Positions 1 through 10,969 of a stretch of DNA of 64,000 nt are shown here, in pieces (the first letter of the stretch is position 1; each line of letters begins with the position of its first letter). The stretch comes from JAXGYV01 sp040772045 (GTDB taxonomy: Bacteria; Actinomycetota; Thermoleophilia; UBA2241), in NCBI GenBank assembly GCA_040772045.1, contig JAXGYV010000003.1, positions 62,001 to 126,000 on the forward strand, given 5' to 3'. Made by a program: the position numbers and the translations under genes. The notes under the pieces were generated by a model that saw nothing but the letters and a program-made list of their open reading frames with translations, was not told where the DNA came from and ran no database searches.

Positions 1-1224
1 GTCCAACGCCCAGCGACCGCGAGCGATAGCTTCCGCGCGGTCGCGCCCCCACACGATCAGCTTGCCGAGCAAGCTGTCGTAATACTGCGGCACCGTGTAC
101 CCCTGATACACATGGCTGTCGAACCTGACCCACGGTCCACCGGGGACGATCCACGTAGTCACCGCTCCCGGCGTAGGGAAGAAGTTGTGCTCGGGGTCTT
201 CGGCGTTGATGCGAAACTCGATCGCATGACCCTTAACCTCAACTTCAGGTTGAGAGACCCCCAGCGACTCGCCCGCGGCGATGCGGATGCCAGCTTTAAC
301 AACGTCGATGCCGGTGACCATCTCCGTGACGGGGTGCTCTACTTGTACCCGGGTGTTCATCTCCATGAAGGAGAAGAAGCCGTCGGGCGCCAGCAGGAAC
401 TCGACCGTGCCGGCTCCCTCGTAGCCCACCGCGCGGGCCGCCTCCACCGCCGCCTTGCCCATCGCCGCTCGCAGTAGGGGGTCCACGACCGGCGACGGTG
501 CCTCTTCGATGAGCTTCTGGTGTCGGCGCTGGATCGAGCAGTCGCGTTCGCCGAGATGAATCACATTCCCCTGCGCGTCGGCGAGGATCTGGATCTCGAT
601 GTGTCGCGGCGCCTCGACGTACCGCTCAACGTACACGGCGTCGTTGCCGAACGCGGCCTTGGCCTCCGTTTGGGCCTGGCGCACGGCCGCCTCGAGAGCC
701 TCGATCTCGTGGACGATGCGAATGCCTTTGCCGCCACCACCGGCGGCAGCCTTCACCATAACCGGCAGGCCGATCACGCGAGCTACCTCGGCCGCCTCTT
801 CGGCGTGGCGGATCGCGCCGGGCGACCCGGGCGTAACCGGCACTCCGGCGGCCACCATGGTCGCCCTAGCCTGCACTTTGTCGCCCATGAGCTCGACGGC
901 TTCCGGGCCTGGACCGATGAACTTGAGGCCCTCGTCGGCGCAGAGACGCGAGAACTGCGCGTTCTCGGCCAGGAATCCGTAGCCCGGATGGATGGCCTGG
1001 GCCCCGTGCGTCTGCGCCACCGCGATGAGCGAGGCCTGCAGCAGGTAGCTCGAGGCGGCTGGAGGCGGACCGATGCAGACCGCCTCGTCCGCGTAGCGAA
1101 CGTGCAGGCAGTCGCGGTCCGCCTCCGAGTACACGGCCACCGTGCTAACGCCAAGCTCCTTACAGGCGCGGATGATGCGCACCGCGATCTCGCCACGGTT
1201 GGCGATAACGACCTTGCCGAACAC
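1..1224 (-). CDS. accC: Biotin carboxylase subunit of acetyl/propionyl-CoA carboxylase (3' end cut by window edge)
   Basis: ATP-grasp enzyme that carboxylates biotin for acyl-CoA carboxylase, the first step of fatty acid synthesis. The 408 visible residues start FGKVVIANRGEIAVRII after the initiator, carry the glycine-rich ATP loop AAAGGGGKG and the catalytic stretch MNTRVQVEHP, and include EFRINAEDP. The GTG start at 1224 has a good AGGAGG site just upstream. A stand-alone AccC is about 450 residues and an actinobacterial AccA3-type fusion with biotin carrier about 600. The cut end prevents choosing between them. No accB lies upstream; the divergent neighbour is a PilB-like gene. Confidence 0.95.
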   Translation of the reverse strand, partial: MFGKVVIANRGEIAVRIIRACKELGVSTVAVYSEADRDCLHVRYADEAVCIGPPPAASSYLLQASLIAVAQTHGAQAIHPGYGFLAENAQFSRLCADEGLKFIGPGPEAVELMGDKVQARATMVAAGVPVTPGSPGAIRHAEEAAEVARVIGLPVMVKAAAGGGGKGIRIVHEIEALEAAVRQAQTEAKAAFGNDAVYVERYVEAPRHIEIQILADAQGNVIHLGERDCSIQRRHQKLIEEAPSPVVDPLLRAAMGKAAVEAARAVGYEGAGTVEFLLAPDGFFSFMEMNTRVQVEHPVTEMVTGIDVVKAGIRIAAGESLGVSQPEVEVKGHAIEFRINAEDPEHNFFPTPGAVTTWIVPGGPWVRFDSHVYQGYTVPQYYDSLLGKLIVWGRDRAEAIARGRWALD

Positions 1225-1296
1225 CCCTGCCTCCTGCCCCGGCTGCCGATCCGATCCGACGCTGCGCCCGACTCACGGACGTACGCAGGCGGCGGG

Positions 1297-1302
1297 ATTA
1301 TA
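1297..1302 (-). promoter_or_regulatory. Candidate -10 element of accC
   Basis: A perfect TATAAT on the minus strand lies 73 bases upstream of the accC start, which would give a leader of roughly 65 bases. No convincing -35 hexamer is seen at 16-18 bases spacing; TTCGTC at 16 bases is the closest. Confidence 0.4.
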
Positions 1303-1442
1303 CCGTGTGGCCGCGGCAGACGAACGTCTCCTTACGCGCGACAGACACCGCAGCCCCTTCCGATATATAACTCCGTGTGGAACAGTGCGGTGTCCGACCG
1401 GACCCAACTCACAGCACGAGATCAGAGTCAGAGGAGATCGCA

Positions 1443-3488
1443 GTGCCAGAAGAACCCAGCCAGCGACTCGTGCTCGTCCACGCGGACGAGCACATCCGAG
1501 CATCGGTGCGGGCGGCTCTCGGCGAGTCGTTCCACATCACCGAGCATCACGATACGCCCAGCCTGCTGGCCATCCTGCGCACAGCGCCGCCGGCAGTGCT
1601 CCTCCTGAACATGAACCTGCAGAGGGAAGATGCGTTTCCTCTCCTCCGCCAGCTCAGCCAGTCGCCCGACCTCGCTCGCACGGTGATCGTCGTGCTGACA
1701 TCGGCGAGCGACGGCGAGCTCTCCGCACGGGCTCGCCACATGGGCGTCGCCGATGTCATCGAGAAGCCTTTTGATCTCGACGGCCTGCGCACCCGCGTCG
1801 CAGACGCCCTCTCATACAGACGATTCGTCAGCCGGGGGCGCCATCGCATCGGCACGGTGCTGGTCCGCGGATCCGTGATCACCCAGGAGCAGCTCGAGAG
1901 TGCCATCGCCACGCAGAAGGAGACGGGCGGCCGACTGGGACGCATCCTGGTCAGCGAGGGTTACTTGAGCGAGCGTGAGCTCGTCGACGCCCTCGCGCAG
2001 CAGCTCGGCATCGGCGTAGCGGATCTCTCGCACCTCGCCCCCGACGCGGCCGCCGTGGCCCTCCTGCCGCGCGACTTCATCATGCGCCACCGTCTGCTCC
2101 CCCTCGGCATAGACGAGCGAGACCGGCTCGTCTTGGCCATGACCGACCCTCTCGACGTCGTCAGTATGGACGAGGTCAAGTTACGCACCGGCAAGCGAGT
2201 GCGCCGCTTGGTCTGCACCGAGAGCGGCTTCGAAGAGGCCGTGAGCGTGTTCCTCAGCTCGCGCGGTACCCTGCGCAAGACGACGGAGGGCAGTAGCGAG
2301 CCGCCACCGGACGCGGCACTCGCCCTCGACGCGTCGGTCATCGAAGACGTAGACGCCCTCATCTCGGATGCCGCCGCCATGCAGGCCAGCGACATCCACC
2401 TGGAGCCCGCCGTCGACACGCTCCGCGGACGCTGCCGTATCGACGGCGTGCTGCACGAGCTGCGGCGCTTTCCGCCTCACATGGCGCCGGGCATTACCAG
2501 CCGCTTGAAGATCATGGGCGGCATGGATATCGCCGAGCGCCGCCTCCCGCAAGACGGACGCACATCTTTCGAGACCACCGATGGACGGCAAGTCGACTTG
2601 CGCCTGGCAACCATCCCCAGTCTCTACGGCGAGAACGTCACCATCCGCCTCCTCGAGACCTCCCCCACCATCCCGAGCCTCTCCGACCTGGGGCTCACGG
2701 GCGCCGCGCTGGAGCAGTTCGAGACCGCGGCGCGCATCCCCGAGGGGGGCATCGTCGTCAGCGGACCAACCGGCAGCGGCAAGTCGACCACGCTCTACGC
2801 CGCGCTCGAGACGATCAACACCCCCGACCGCAAGATCTACACTGTGGAAGACCCGATCGAGCGCGGCATAGACGGCATCATCCAAACCGAGATCAAGGAA
2901 GGCATTGGCCTGACTTTCGCGCGAGCCCTGCGCGCCCTGGTCCGCGCGGACCCCGACGTGATCATGGTGGGCGAGATCCGCGACCTCGACACGGCACGCA
3001 TGGCGGCCGACGCCGCCATCACCGGCCACCTGGTGTTCACCACCCTGCACGCCAACGATGCGGCGGCCACCATCTACCGCCTCCTCGAGATCGGCCTACC
3101 GCGCTACGTAGTGGCCGCGGCCTTCCGTTGTGTGGTGGCCCAACGACTCGTCCGGCGCCTCTGCCACCACTGCCGGAAGCCGGAGACGCTCTCCGCCGAG
3201 CGCTGGGAGCAACTCGGCCTGGGCCCGGCACCGGCGGAGAGCGTCGACGTCCTCTCCCCCGCGGGGTGCCGGCGATGTTTCGGCACGGGCTACCTCGGCC
3301 GCGTCGGCCTCTTCGAGGTACTCACGCTCAACGACGCCCTGCGAGAGGTCATCACCGGCGGCGGGGTAGCGACGGACCTTCGCCGCGCGGCGACCGCCGC
3401 CGGCGTCACCACGGTGCGCGAAGACGGCGTGGCCAAGGTCCTACAGGGTGTCACCAGCTACGCCGAGCTGCTGCGCGTAACGGCGTGA
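1443..3488 (+). CDS. Pseudo-receiver / MshEN / PilB-GspE assembly ATPase
   Basis: A 681-residue protein with three parts. Residues 8-122 look like a response-regulator receiver, with acidic D15-E16, T86 and K108. The phosphate-accepting Asp is replaced by Asn56 (LLLNMNL), so phosphorylation is unlikely. Residues 135-187 hold two MshEN motifs (starting RIGTVLV and RLGRILV, each ending in Gln), a known c-di-GMP binding fold. Residues 300 onward form a GspE/PilB hexameric ATPase with Walker A GPTGSGKST (441-449), MVGEIRD, a His box and two CxxC pairs near the C-terminus. The GTG start at 1443 follows GAGGAG; an upstream in-frame GTG at 1377 lacks such a site. It probably powers a type IV pilus or type II secretion-like machine, but no pilC, pilT, pilM or pilin gene is nearby. 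Confidence 0.9.
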   Translation: MPEEPSQRLVLVHADEHIRASVRAALGESFHITEHHDTPSLLAILRTAPPAVLLLNMNLQREDAFPLLRQLSQSPDLARTVIVVLTSASDGELSARARHMGVADVIEKPFDLDGLRTRVADALSYRRFVSRGRHRIGTVLVRGSVITQEQLESAIATQKETGGRLGRILVSEGYLSERELVDALAQQLGIGVADLSHLAPDAAAVALLPRDFIMRHRLLPLGIDERDRLVLAMTDPLDVVSMDEVKLRTGKRVRRLVCTESGFEEAVSVFLSSRGTLRKTTEGSSEPPPDAALALDASVIEDVDALISDAAAMQASDIHLEPAVDTLRGRCRIDGVLHELRRFPPHMAPGITSRLKIMGGMDIAERRLPQDGRTSFETTDGRQVDLRLATIPSLYGENVTIRLLETSPTIPSLSDLGLTGAALEQFETAARIPEGGIVVSGPTGSGKSTTLYAALETINTPDRKIYTVEDPIERGIDGIIQTEIKEGIGLTFARALRALVRADPDVIMVGEIRDLDTARMAADAAITGHLVFTTLHANDAAATIYRLLEIGLPRYVVAAAFRCVVAQRLVRRLCHHCRKPETLSAERWEQLGLGPAPAESVDVLSPAGCRRCFGTGYLGRVGLFEVLTLNDALREVITGGGVATDLRRAATAAGVTTVREDGVAKVLQGVTSYAELLRVTA

Positions 3489-4201
3489 GCCGTATGACCG
3501 TCGGAACACTCATCCTGCTCTTCCTCATCGCCGTGTTCCTGGCGCCGGTCGTGCAGCTCCTCGTCCTTGAGGCTCGCCGTACCCGGGCACGCCATCGTCT
3601 GGCGCACCGGCGCCGAACGCACGTGCTCGACGTGGTCTATCACGTCCAGACGGCGACCGTCTTCGGTCTCCCCCTCGTCCGCTGGCAAAGCCTCCCCCTC
3701 ATCGAAGAGACGTTGCGAGCGCTCCAGCGCGTCCCCAGCCAATCGCCCCTGGATCTGCTGATCGACATGCCGGCAGGCGTAGATTACGGCCAGGCTGTAG
3801 TGGCCGATGCGCTGGCCCGTCATGGGGGCACCGTCACCCTGGTAGTACCCCGACAGGCGCTCTCCGGCTCGCTGCTGCTCGCCCTGGGAGCCAACGCCGT
3901 GCTCATGGACCCCGCGGCGGTCATCGGAGCCATCCACACTCCGTCGGAGCTCCGCACCGCGGCCGCGCTGCTCCGCCGCCGCCTTCCTACAGGAGAGGCC
4001 GACGCCATCCTGCAGCAAATCCGCCGCGCCGCGTGGACGCACGACCAGCACGTGGGACCCGCCGAGCTGCGCCAGCTCGGACTGGCCGTCGACACCGAGC
4101 TGCCGGAGGAGTACCGAGGGTACCTCCAGCTCTACCGCCACGAGTCGCACGAGCGGGGGTGGCCGTTCCTCGTGCGCCTGCCCCGCTGGTCTCGCCGCTA
4201 G
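3485..4201 (+). CDS. Membrane-anchored SDH-type (ClpP-class) serine protease-like protein
   Basis: About 235 residues: one N-terminal membrane segment (counting from the ATG at 3494, residues 3-25), a basic stretch, then a ClpP/SppA-class crotonase-like fold resembling the serine dehydrogenase proteinase family. Support is VVPRQALSGSLLLAL with candidate nucleophile Ser124, and the family tail WTHDQHVG with ELRQLGLAVDTELPEEY. Two family landmarks have drifted: the usual PGG oxyanion loop reads MPAG, and the usual GPVDPQ reads GAIHTP, so activity is uncertain. The GTG at 3485 overlaps the stop of the PilB-like gene by four bases, which suggests coupled translation; the ATG at 3494 is the other possible start. 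Confidence 0.72.
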   Translation: MSRMTVGTLILLFLIAVFLAPVVQLLVLEARRTRARHRLAHRRRTHVLDVVYHVQTATVFGLPLVRWQSLPLIEETLRALQRVPSQSPLDLLIDMPAGVDYGQAVVADALARHGGTVTLVVPRQALSGSLLLALGANAVLMDPAAVIGAIHTPSELRTAAALLRRRLPTGEADAILQQIRRAAWTHDQHVGPAELRQLGLAVDTELPEEYRGYLQLYRHESHERGWPFLVRLPRWSRR

Positions 4202-4275
4202 CAGGCGATCGAGCGAGCGAAGGCAGAGGGTCCTGGAGCCTTCACGGTGTGGGCGGGCATACCGAACGCTTGTCA

Positions 4276-4293
4276 TATACCCTGATGGGTATA
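4276..4293. promoter_or_regulatory. Palindromic copper-responsive operator (CsoR-type) before copA
   Basis: A perfect 7-4-7 inverted repeat, TATACCC-TGAT-GGGTATA, lies 70 bases upstream of the preferred copA start. Its TACCC-N4-GGGTA core resembles published operators of the copper sensor CsoR. Position and sequence both fit copper-induced control of copA. No csoR gene is visible in the window, so the regulator would be encoded elsewhere. Confidence 0.65.
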
Positions 4294-4363
4294 ACGGAGC
4301 TAGCTACGCGCGAGCGTCATGGCTGGCAAGATGCAGCCGGCGTTCGCGCTCGGAGTCGTGAGC

Positions 4364-6976
<2,613 letters not shown>

Positions 6977-7059
6977 TTGTACCAGCCGGCGCAAGATGGC
7001 AGCATCAACAGTGGTACTCTTTGCCATTCGGAGCAGAGAACCCGACGCGAGGGACGGCT

Positions 7060-7773
7060 GTGCGAAAGCAACTCAACCGACACACCGCCGGCCTGGTACT
7101 GGCCGGCGCCGGAGTGGACGCCTGGGGGGTCGCACGCAACGACCCGCAGCTCCCCCTCGCTCCTCCACTGCCATCGGCCATCTCGATCATGATGCGACTC
7201 AGCGGTGCCGTGCTGCAGGAGATAGCGACGGGGCCTACCGCCGCGTATCTCGCGGAGTGCCGCCGCGTCGACCAGGCCCTGCAGGAGGCGGCGGCCGCGC
7301 TCGAGCGAGCGATCACCGACACGGACCATCAAACGATCTCCATACCAGCGGCCACCGATGGGGAGGCCAAGCATCCCTTCTCCCACAAAGAGGTCGCCGC
7401 ACGAGCCGGACTCGGCTGGATCGGCAAAACAGCCCTCTTCGTGAGCCGCGAATTCGGGCCCGCCGTCCGTCTCGCCACGGTGTTCACGGACCTCCCCCTC
7501 CCGCCGGGCAAGCCCATCCGCAGTGGCCGTTGCGGCACCTGCGTAGCGTGCCTGCGGGCTTGTCCCGCCGGAGCCGGCCGAAACATCACCTGGCAAGCCG
7601 ACGCGACACAGACCGACCAGTACGGCGTAGACGCCTGCGGGCGACACACCGCGTCCGCACATACGCCGAAAGATCACATCTGCGCCATCTGCATCGGCGT
7701 GTGTCCTCTGTCGCAGGGTGGGCGGATCGTGGCTGTAGCTCCCCAGGAGACCCGCAGACAACGATCCGGATAG
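7060..7773 (+). CDS. Short QueG-like 4Fe-4S double-cluster protein
   Basis: A 237-residue protein resembling the C-terminal part of epoxyqueuosine reductase. It has HPFSHKEVAARAGLGWIGK, a first cysteine set CGTCVACLRACP and a second set ACG...CAICIGVCP, consistent with two 4Fe-4S clusters. True QueG is 310-380 residues with a fuller cobalamin-binding N-terminal domain; here that part is reduced to about 110 residues. It is therefore better called a QueG-related ferredoxin-type reductase of unknown substrate. GTG at 7060 is chosen for the GAGG upstream; a TTG at 7021 would add 13 residues. Confidence 0.75.
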   Translation: MRKQLNRHTAGLVLAGAGVDAWGVARNDPQLPLAPPLPSAISIMMRLSGAVLQEIATGPTAAYLAECRRVDQALQEAAAALERAITDTDHQTISIPAATDGEAKHPFSHKEVAARAGLGWIGKTALFVSREFGPAVRLATVFTDLPLPPGKPIRSGRCGTCVACLRACPAGAGRNITWQADATQTDQYGVDACGRHTASAHTPKDHICAICIGVCPLSQGGRIVAVAPQETRRQRSG

Positions 7774-7875
7774 GAGCGCACTCCGCACCGCCGCCATCGT
7801 GTTCCGGCACGCAGACGCGGAGGGCGCCGCCAGCGCCGGAAGGCACGGCGGTAGCGCAGCCGCGGCGGCGGGTAT

Positions 7876-8760
7876 TTACGCGTGCTCTCCCTCTGCCTTC
7901 GACCGCAGGGGCAAGACTCCCGCCATGTCGCCGATCACATTCACGAGTTCGGCGCCCTCGGGCACCACGATCTTGGCGTTCTGCCGCAGCGCCTTCTCCA
8001 CGGTCTCCAGGCGGCGGAGGAGCTGCGCGTTGCCGACGAAGTAGCGGTCGGCGGCCTCGTTGACCAGCTTGATGGCCTCCGCCTCGCCCTCGGCCTGGAG
8101 GATCTTGGCCCGCTTGATGCCCTCCGCCTTCTTGATCTCGGCGCGGCGGGCGCCGTCGGCCTGCGTCTCGGTGGCGGTGGCGAAGTCGACGGCCGCGATC
8201 TTCTCGTTCTCGGCCTTGACCACCTTGTTCATCGTCTCCTGTACATCCTGCGGCGGGTCGATCTCCTTGAGCTCGGTGCGCAGGATCTCGATGCCCCAGC
8301 TCGCCGTCTCGATCATGAGGGTCTTGCGCAACTCCTCGTTGATCTTGCCGCGCTCGCTGTTGGCGCTCTTCAGAGTCAGCGTGCCGATGATGTTCCTCAG
8401 CGTGGTACGTGCCAGGTTGACGATCTGCCACTCGTAGTTAGCCACGTTGTACTGGGAGGCCTTCACGTTCTCCTCGTCGGCCTTCACCTTGAGGTAGACC
8501 TGCGCGTCCACCTTAGCGTTCAGGTTATCGTTGGTGATGATCACCTGTGGCTCCGCCTCCACGAGCACCTCGCGGACGTCGACCAGATACATGCGATCGA
8601 CTACGGGGATGATCCAGTTGAACCCAGGGTTGGCGTAGCGGTGGTACTTGCCGAGCCGCTCAACCAATCCCCTGCTGGTTGGGCGCACAATGCGGATGCC
8701 GGCGAACAGAAAGGCTAGCACCAGAACGACGATGATGACGATGGTGATCCCTAGCGACAT
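7876..8760 (-). CDS. SPFH/band-7 (stomatin-like) membrane protein
   Basis: A 294-residue stomatin/prohibitin-family protein. Residues 3-22 are a single N-terminal membrane segment, followed by the SPFH domain (for example IRIVRPTSRGLVERLGKYHR) and a charged helical region rich in Ala and Glu (EIKKAEGIKRAKILQAEGEA) that usually drives oligomerisation. Such proteins organise membrane microdomains and often partner with an NfeD-type protein or ClpP-class protease. None is adjacent, though the SDH-type protease-like gene lies 3.7 kb away. The ATG follows GAGAGAGGAACC. Confidence 0.9.
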   Translation of the reverse strand: MSLGITIVIIVVLVLAFLFAGIRIVRPTSRGLVERLGKYHRYANPGFNWIIPVVDRMYLVDVREVLVEAEPQVIITNDNLNAKVDAQVYLKVKADEENVKASQYNVANYEWQIVNLARTTLRNIIGTLTLKSANSERGKINEELRKTLMIETASWGIEILRTELKEIDPPQDVQETMNKVVKAENEKIAAVDFATATETQADGARRAEIKKAEGIKRAKILQAEGEAEAIKLVNEAADRYFVGNAQLLRRLETVEKALRQNAKIVVPEGAELVNVIGDMAGVLPLRSKAEGEHA

Positions 8761-8966
8761 GGTTCCTCTCTCTCGGAACGCGGCTCACGACTCCCTGACG
8801 GTACAAGGGTACAAGACTACAGGGAGAGATCCGACGTACGCCAGTGTATCGTCTTCTGGTACCCGTGGCGGCGGCGTCTCTCGGCCTTAGACAGCTCCGC
8901 GGCGTGGACGCCGGATCGCCAGTCAGAACGCAGTCGCCGCGCCCGCCACGACACGCCGGTCCGTGC

Positions 8967-8972
8967 TAGAGT
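8967..8972 (+). promoter_or_regulatory. Candidate -10 element of a leaderless GreA-like transcript
   Basis: TAGAGT ends six bases before the ATG at 8979, so transcription would begin at or next to the start codon. No Shine-Dalgarno sequence is present, which supports a leaderless mRNA. Confidence 0.45.
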
Positions 8973-8978
8973 GCGTCC

Positions 8979-9479
8979 ATGAGCCGTGCCTTCGTGAAAG
9001 AGCCAGAGAGCGGCGCGCCAGACGAGCCGCTACCGCCGCGCCGCATCAGCGAGCACCCCAACTACGTCACCCCGAGCGGGCTGCAGCTTCTGCAGGACGA
9101 CCTCGGGCGGCTCACCGCCGAGCGAGCCGCTCTGCTCTCCGCCGGAGACGACGCCGTGGCGCTCGAACAGCTCCGCCACGTAGAGCGAGACATCGCCTAC
9201 GTCGAGGCGCGCCTCGGCTCGGCGATCTTCGTGGATCCCGCCACGCAGCCGCCCGACCAGGTGGCCTTCGCCGCCATCGTCACCGTCCGTGAGCAAGGCG
9301 GTCACGAGCACACCTACCAGATCGTCGGCGAAGACGAGGCCGACGCCCAAGCCGGCCAGGTAAGCGATGTCTCTCCTCTCGCCCAAGCCTTGCTCGGCAG
9401 CCGCGTCGGCGACACCGTTACGTGGAAGAGGCCGCTGGGCGACTTGGTGCTCACCGTCGTGAGTATCGCCTACCGCTGA
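8979..9479 (+). CDS. GreA/GreB-family transcript cleavage factor-like protein
   Basis: A 166-residue protein with Gre-factor architecture: an N-terminal segment starting YVTPSGLQLLQDDLGRL, a coiled-coil hairpin (about residues 36-75) and a C-terminal FKBP-like domain ending LLGSRVGDTVTWKRPLGDL. Gre factors reach into the secondary channel of RNA polymerase and help it cleave backtracked RNA. Catalytic acidic residues at the coiled-coil tip are not clear (SAGDDAVALEQ is the likely tip), so it could instead be a Gre-like regulator. It appears to be transcribed alone and leaderless. Confidence 0.82.
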   Translation: MSRAFVKEPESGAPDEPLPPRRISEHPNYVTPSGLQLLQDDLGRLTAERAALLSAGDDAVALEQLRHVERDIAYVEARLGSAIFVDPATQPPDQVAFAAIVTVREQGGHEHTYQIVGEDEADAQAGQVSDVSPLAQALLGSRVGDTVTWKRPLGDLVLTVVSIAYR

Positions 9480-9594
9480 CCCACATCACCTCGCGTACAC
9501 GGTGTTTGCCGCTGGGTACAACTGAATCCGGCGGTACCACGCGGCTGCCGCCGGCATACAGGTGTTTCGTACACGTCACGGAGGTCGAGATCGT

Positions 9595-10782
9595 ATGGCC
9601 CGAGTGAAGATCTACTCGATGGAGTGGTGCCCCTACTGCGCCAAGGCGAAGGCTCTCTTCAAGGCGAAGGACATCGAGTACGACGAGGTCGACGTCACCT
9701 ACGACGAGCGGGCGGCGCGGGAGATGATCCGCCTCACCGGCCAGCGCGCCGTCCCCCAGTTTTTCATCGATGAGCAGTGGATCGGCGGGTACGATCAGCT
9801 CGCCTACATGAACGCCACGGGTGAGCTCGATCGAGTCCTCGGCATCACGACGACCATCGATCTCACTCAGGTATGGGACGTGGCCGTGGTGGGCGGCGGG
9901 CCGGCGGGCCTTACGGCCGCCCTGTACGCCGCGCGCAAGAACCTCTCGACCATTTTGATTACCATGGATCTCGGGGGACAGGTCGGCATCACGCACGCGA
10001 TCACCAACTACCCGGGCATACCCCTGGTCACGGGACCCGATCTGGTCCGCCTGTTCTTCGAGCAGGCGTACATGTACGGGCTCGAGCGGCTCATCGGCGA
10101 GAAGGTCGTGGATATGGAGATCGACGGCCGCGCGAAGGTGCTCAAGTTGGCCTCCGGCAAACAGGTTAAGGCGCGCGCGGTAATCGTCGCCAGCGGAGCA
10201 CAGAAACGGAAGCTGGACATCCCGGGCGAAGAGGACTTCGCCGGACGGGGCGTCGTCTACTGCTCCACCTGCGACGGCCCCTTCTACAGAAACATGCTCA
10301 TCGCCATAGTCGGCGGCGGCAACTCAGCTCTGGAGGCCGCCCTCGAGATGGACGGCATAGCGAAGAAGGTCTACCTGATTAGCCGCGGCGAGTGGTCGGG
10401 AGATGCGCTCCTGCAGGACAAGGTCCGAGCGGCCAAGCGTGTAAAGGCGCTCCGGAACCACGAGCCGCTGGCGATCGAGGGAGGCGAGGTGGTGGAACGC
10501 CTCCGCGTCCGCGACACGAGCACACGGAAGGAGCGCGTCATCAAGGTGGACGGGGTGTTCATCGAAGTCGGGCTGTACCCGAACTCCGACTTCGTCCTCG
10601 ACCTCACCGAGACCAACGAACGCGGCGAAGTGCGCGTCGACGCCCACGGCACCACCGGAGTCCGCGGCGTATTCGCCGCCGGCGACGTGACCGACAATCG
10701 CGACAAGCAGATCGTGATCGCCGCCGGCGAGGGGGCCAAGGCCGCCCTCGCCGCGTTCAACTACCTGATCAGCCAGCGCTGA
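9595..10782 (+). CDS. Glutaredoxin fused to AhpF/thioredoxin-reductase-like flavoprotein
   Basis: A 395-residue fusion. Residues 1-85 are a glutaredoxin with active site CPYC (C12, C15) and the glutathione-site-like VPQFFIDEQWIGG. Residues 100-395 are a thioredoxin-reductase-type flavoprotein with FAD loop VVGGGPAGLTAALYAARK, redox CSTC (C223, C226) and a second nucleotide loop VGGGNSALEAAL. The NADPH-specific HRRxxxR motif of classic thioredoxin reductase is absent. ISRGEWSGDALLQDKV in its place resembles AhpF, so NADH may be the donor. The fusion implies the reductase feeds electrons to its own glutaredoxin domain. The ATG at 9595 follows GGAGG. Confidence 0.92.
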   Translation: MARVKIYSMEWCPYCAKAKALFKAKDIEYDEVDVTYDERAAREMIRLTGQRAVPQFFIDEQWIGGYDQLAYMNATGELDRVLGITTTIDLTQVWDVAVVGGGPAGLTAALYAARKNLSTILITMDLGGQVGITHAITNYPGIPLVTGPDLVRLFFEQAYMYGLERLIGEKVVDMEIDGRAKVLKLASGKQVKARAVIVASGAQKRKLDIPGEEDFAGRGVVYCSTCDGPFYRNMLIAIVGGGNSALEAALEMDGIAKKVYLISRGEWSGDALLQDKVRAAKRVKALRNHEPLAIEGGEVVERLRVRDTSTRKERVIKVDGVFIEVGLYPNSDFVLDLTETNERGEVRVDAHGTTGVRGVFAAGDVTDNRDKQIVIAAGEGAKAALAAFNYLISQR

Positions 10783-10807
10783 CCGTACGGTATGCCTGTA
10801 GCCCGCG

Positions 10808-10969
10808 CTACCACTTCTTGGGCGGCTCGCAAGAGAAGCTGGTGATGACCTGCTCCACCTCCTTGCTGTGGCACTCGGGGCACTCGGCCAGCTTCTCGCG
10901 TTCCTCCCAGTGGCAGGTGATCTCGAAACGAGCGCCACAGGCGATGCAGTGATACTCGTACGTGGGCAT
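10808..10969 (-). CDS. FmdB-like zinc-ribbon protein (53 aa)
   Basis: A 53-residue protein starting MPTYEYHCIACGARFE, the hallmark of the FmdB/CxxC_CxxC_SSSS putative regulatory family. Four cysteines (C8, C11, C30, C33) form a zinc ribbon, and the tail is short and basic. The ATG is preceded by GGGGAGGAG. Members are small, of unknown function, and often called putative regulators. It lies convergent to the glutaredoxin-reductase fusion. Confidence 0.88.
   Translation of the reverse strand: MPTYEYHCIACGARFEITCHWEEREKLAECPECHSKEVEQVITSFSCEPPKKW

Noticed and set aside
520..1608. Long plus-strand open frame opposite accC
   Set aside because: It mirrors the biotin carboxylase gene on the other strand and has no family resemblance; long antisense frames are common at this GC content.
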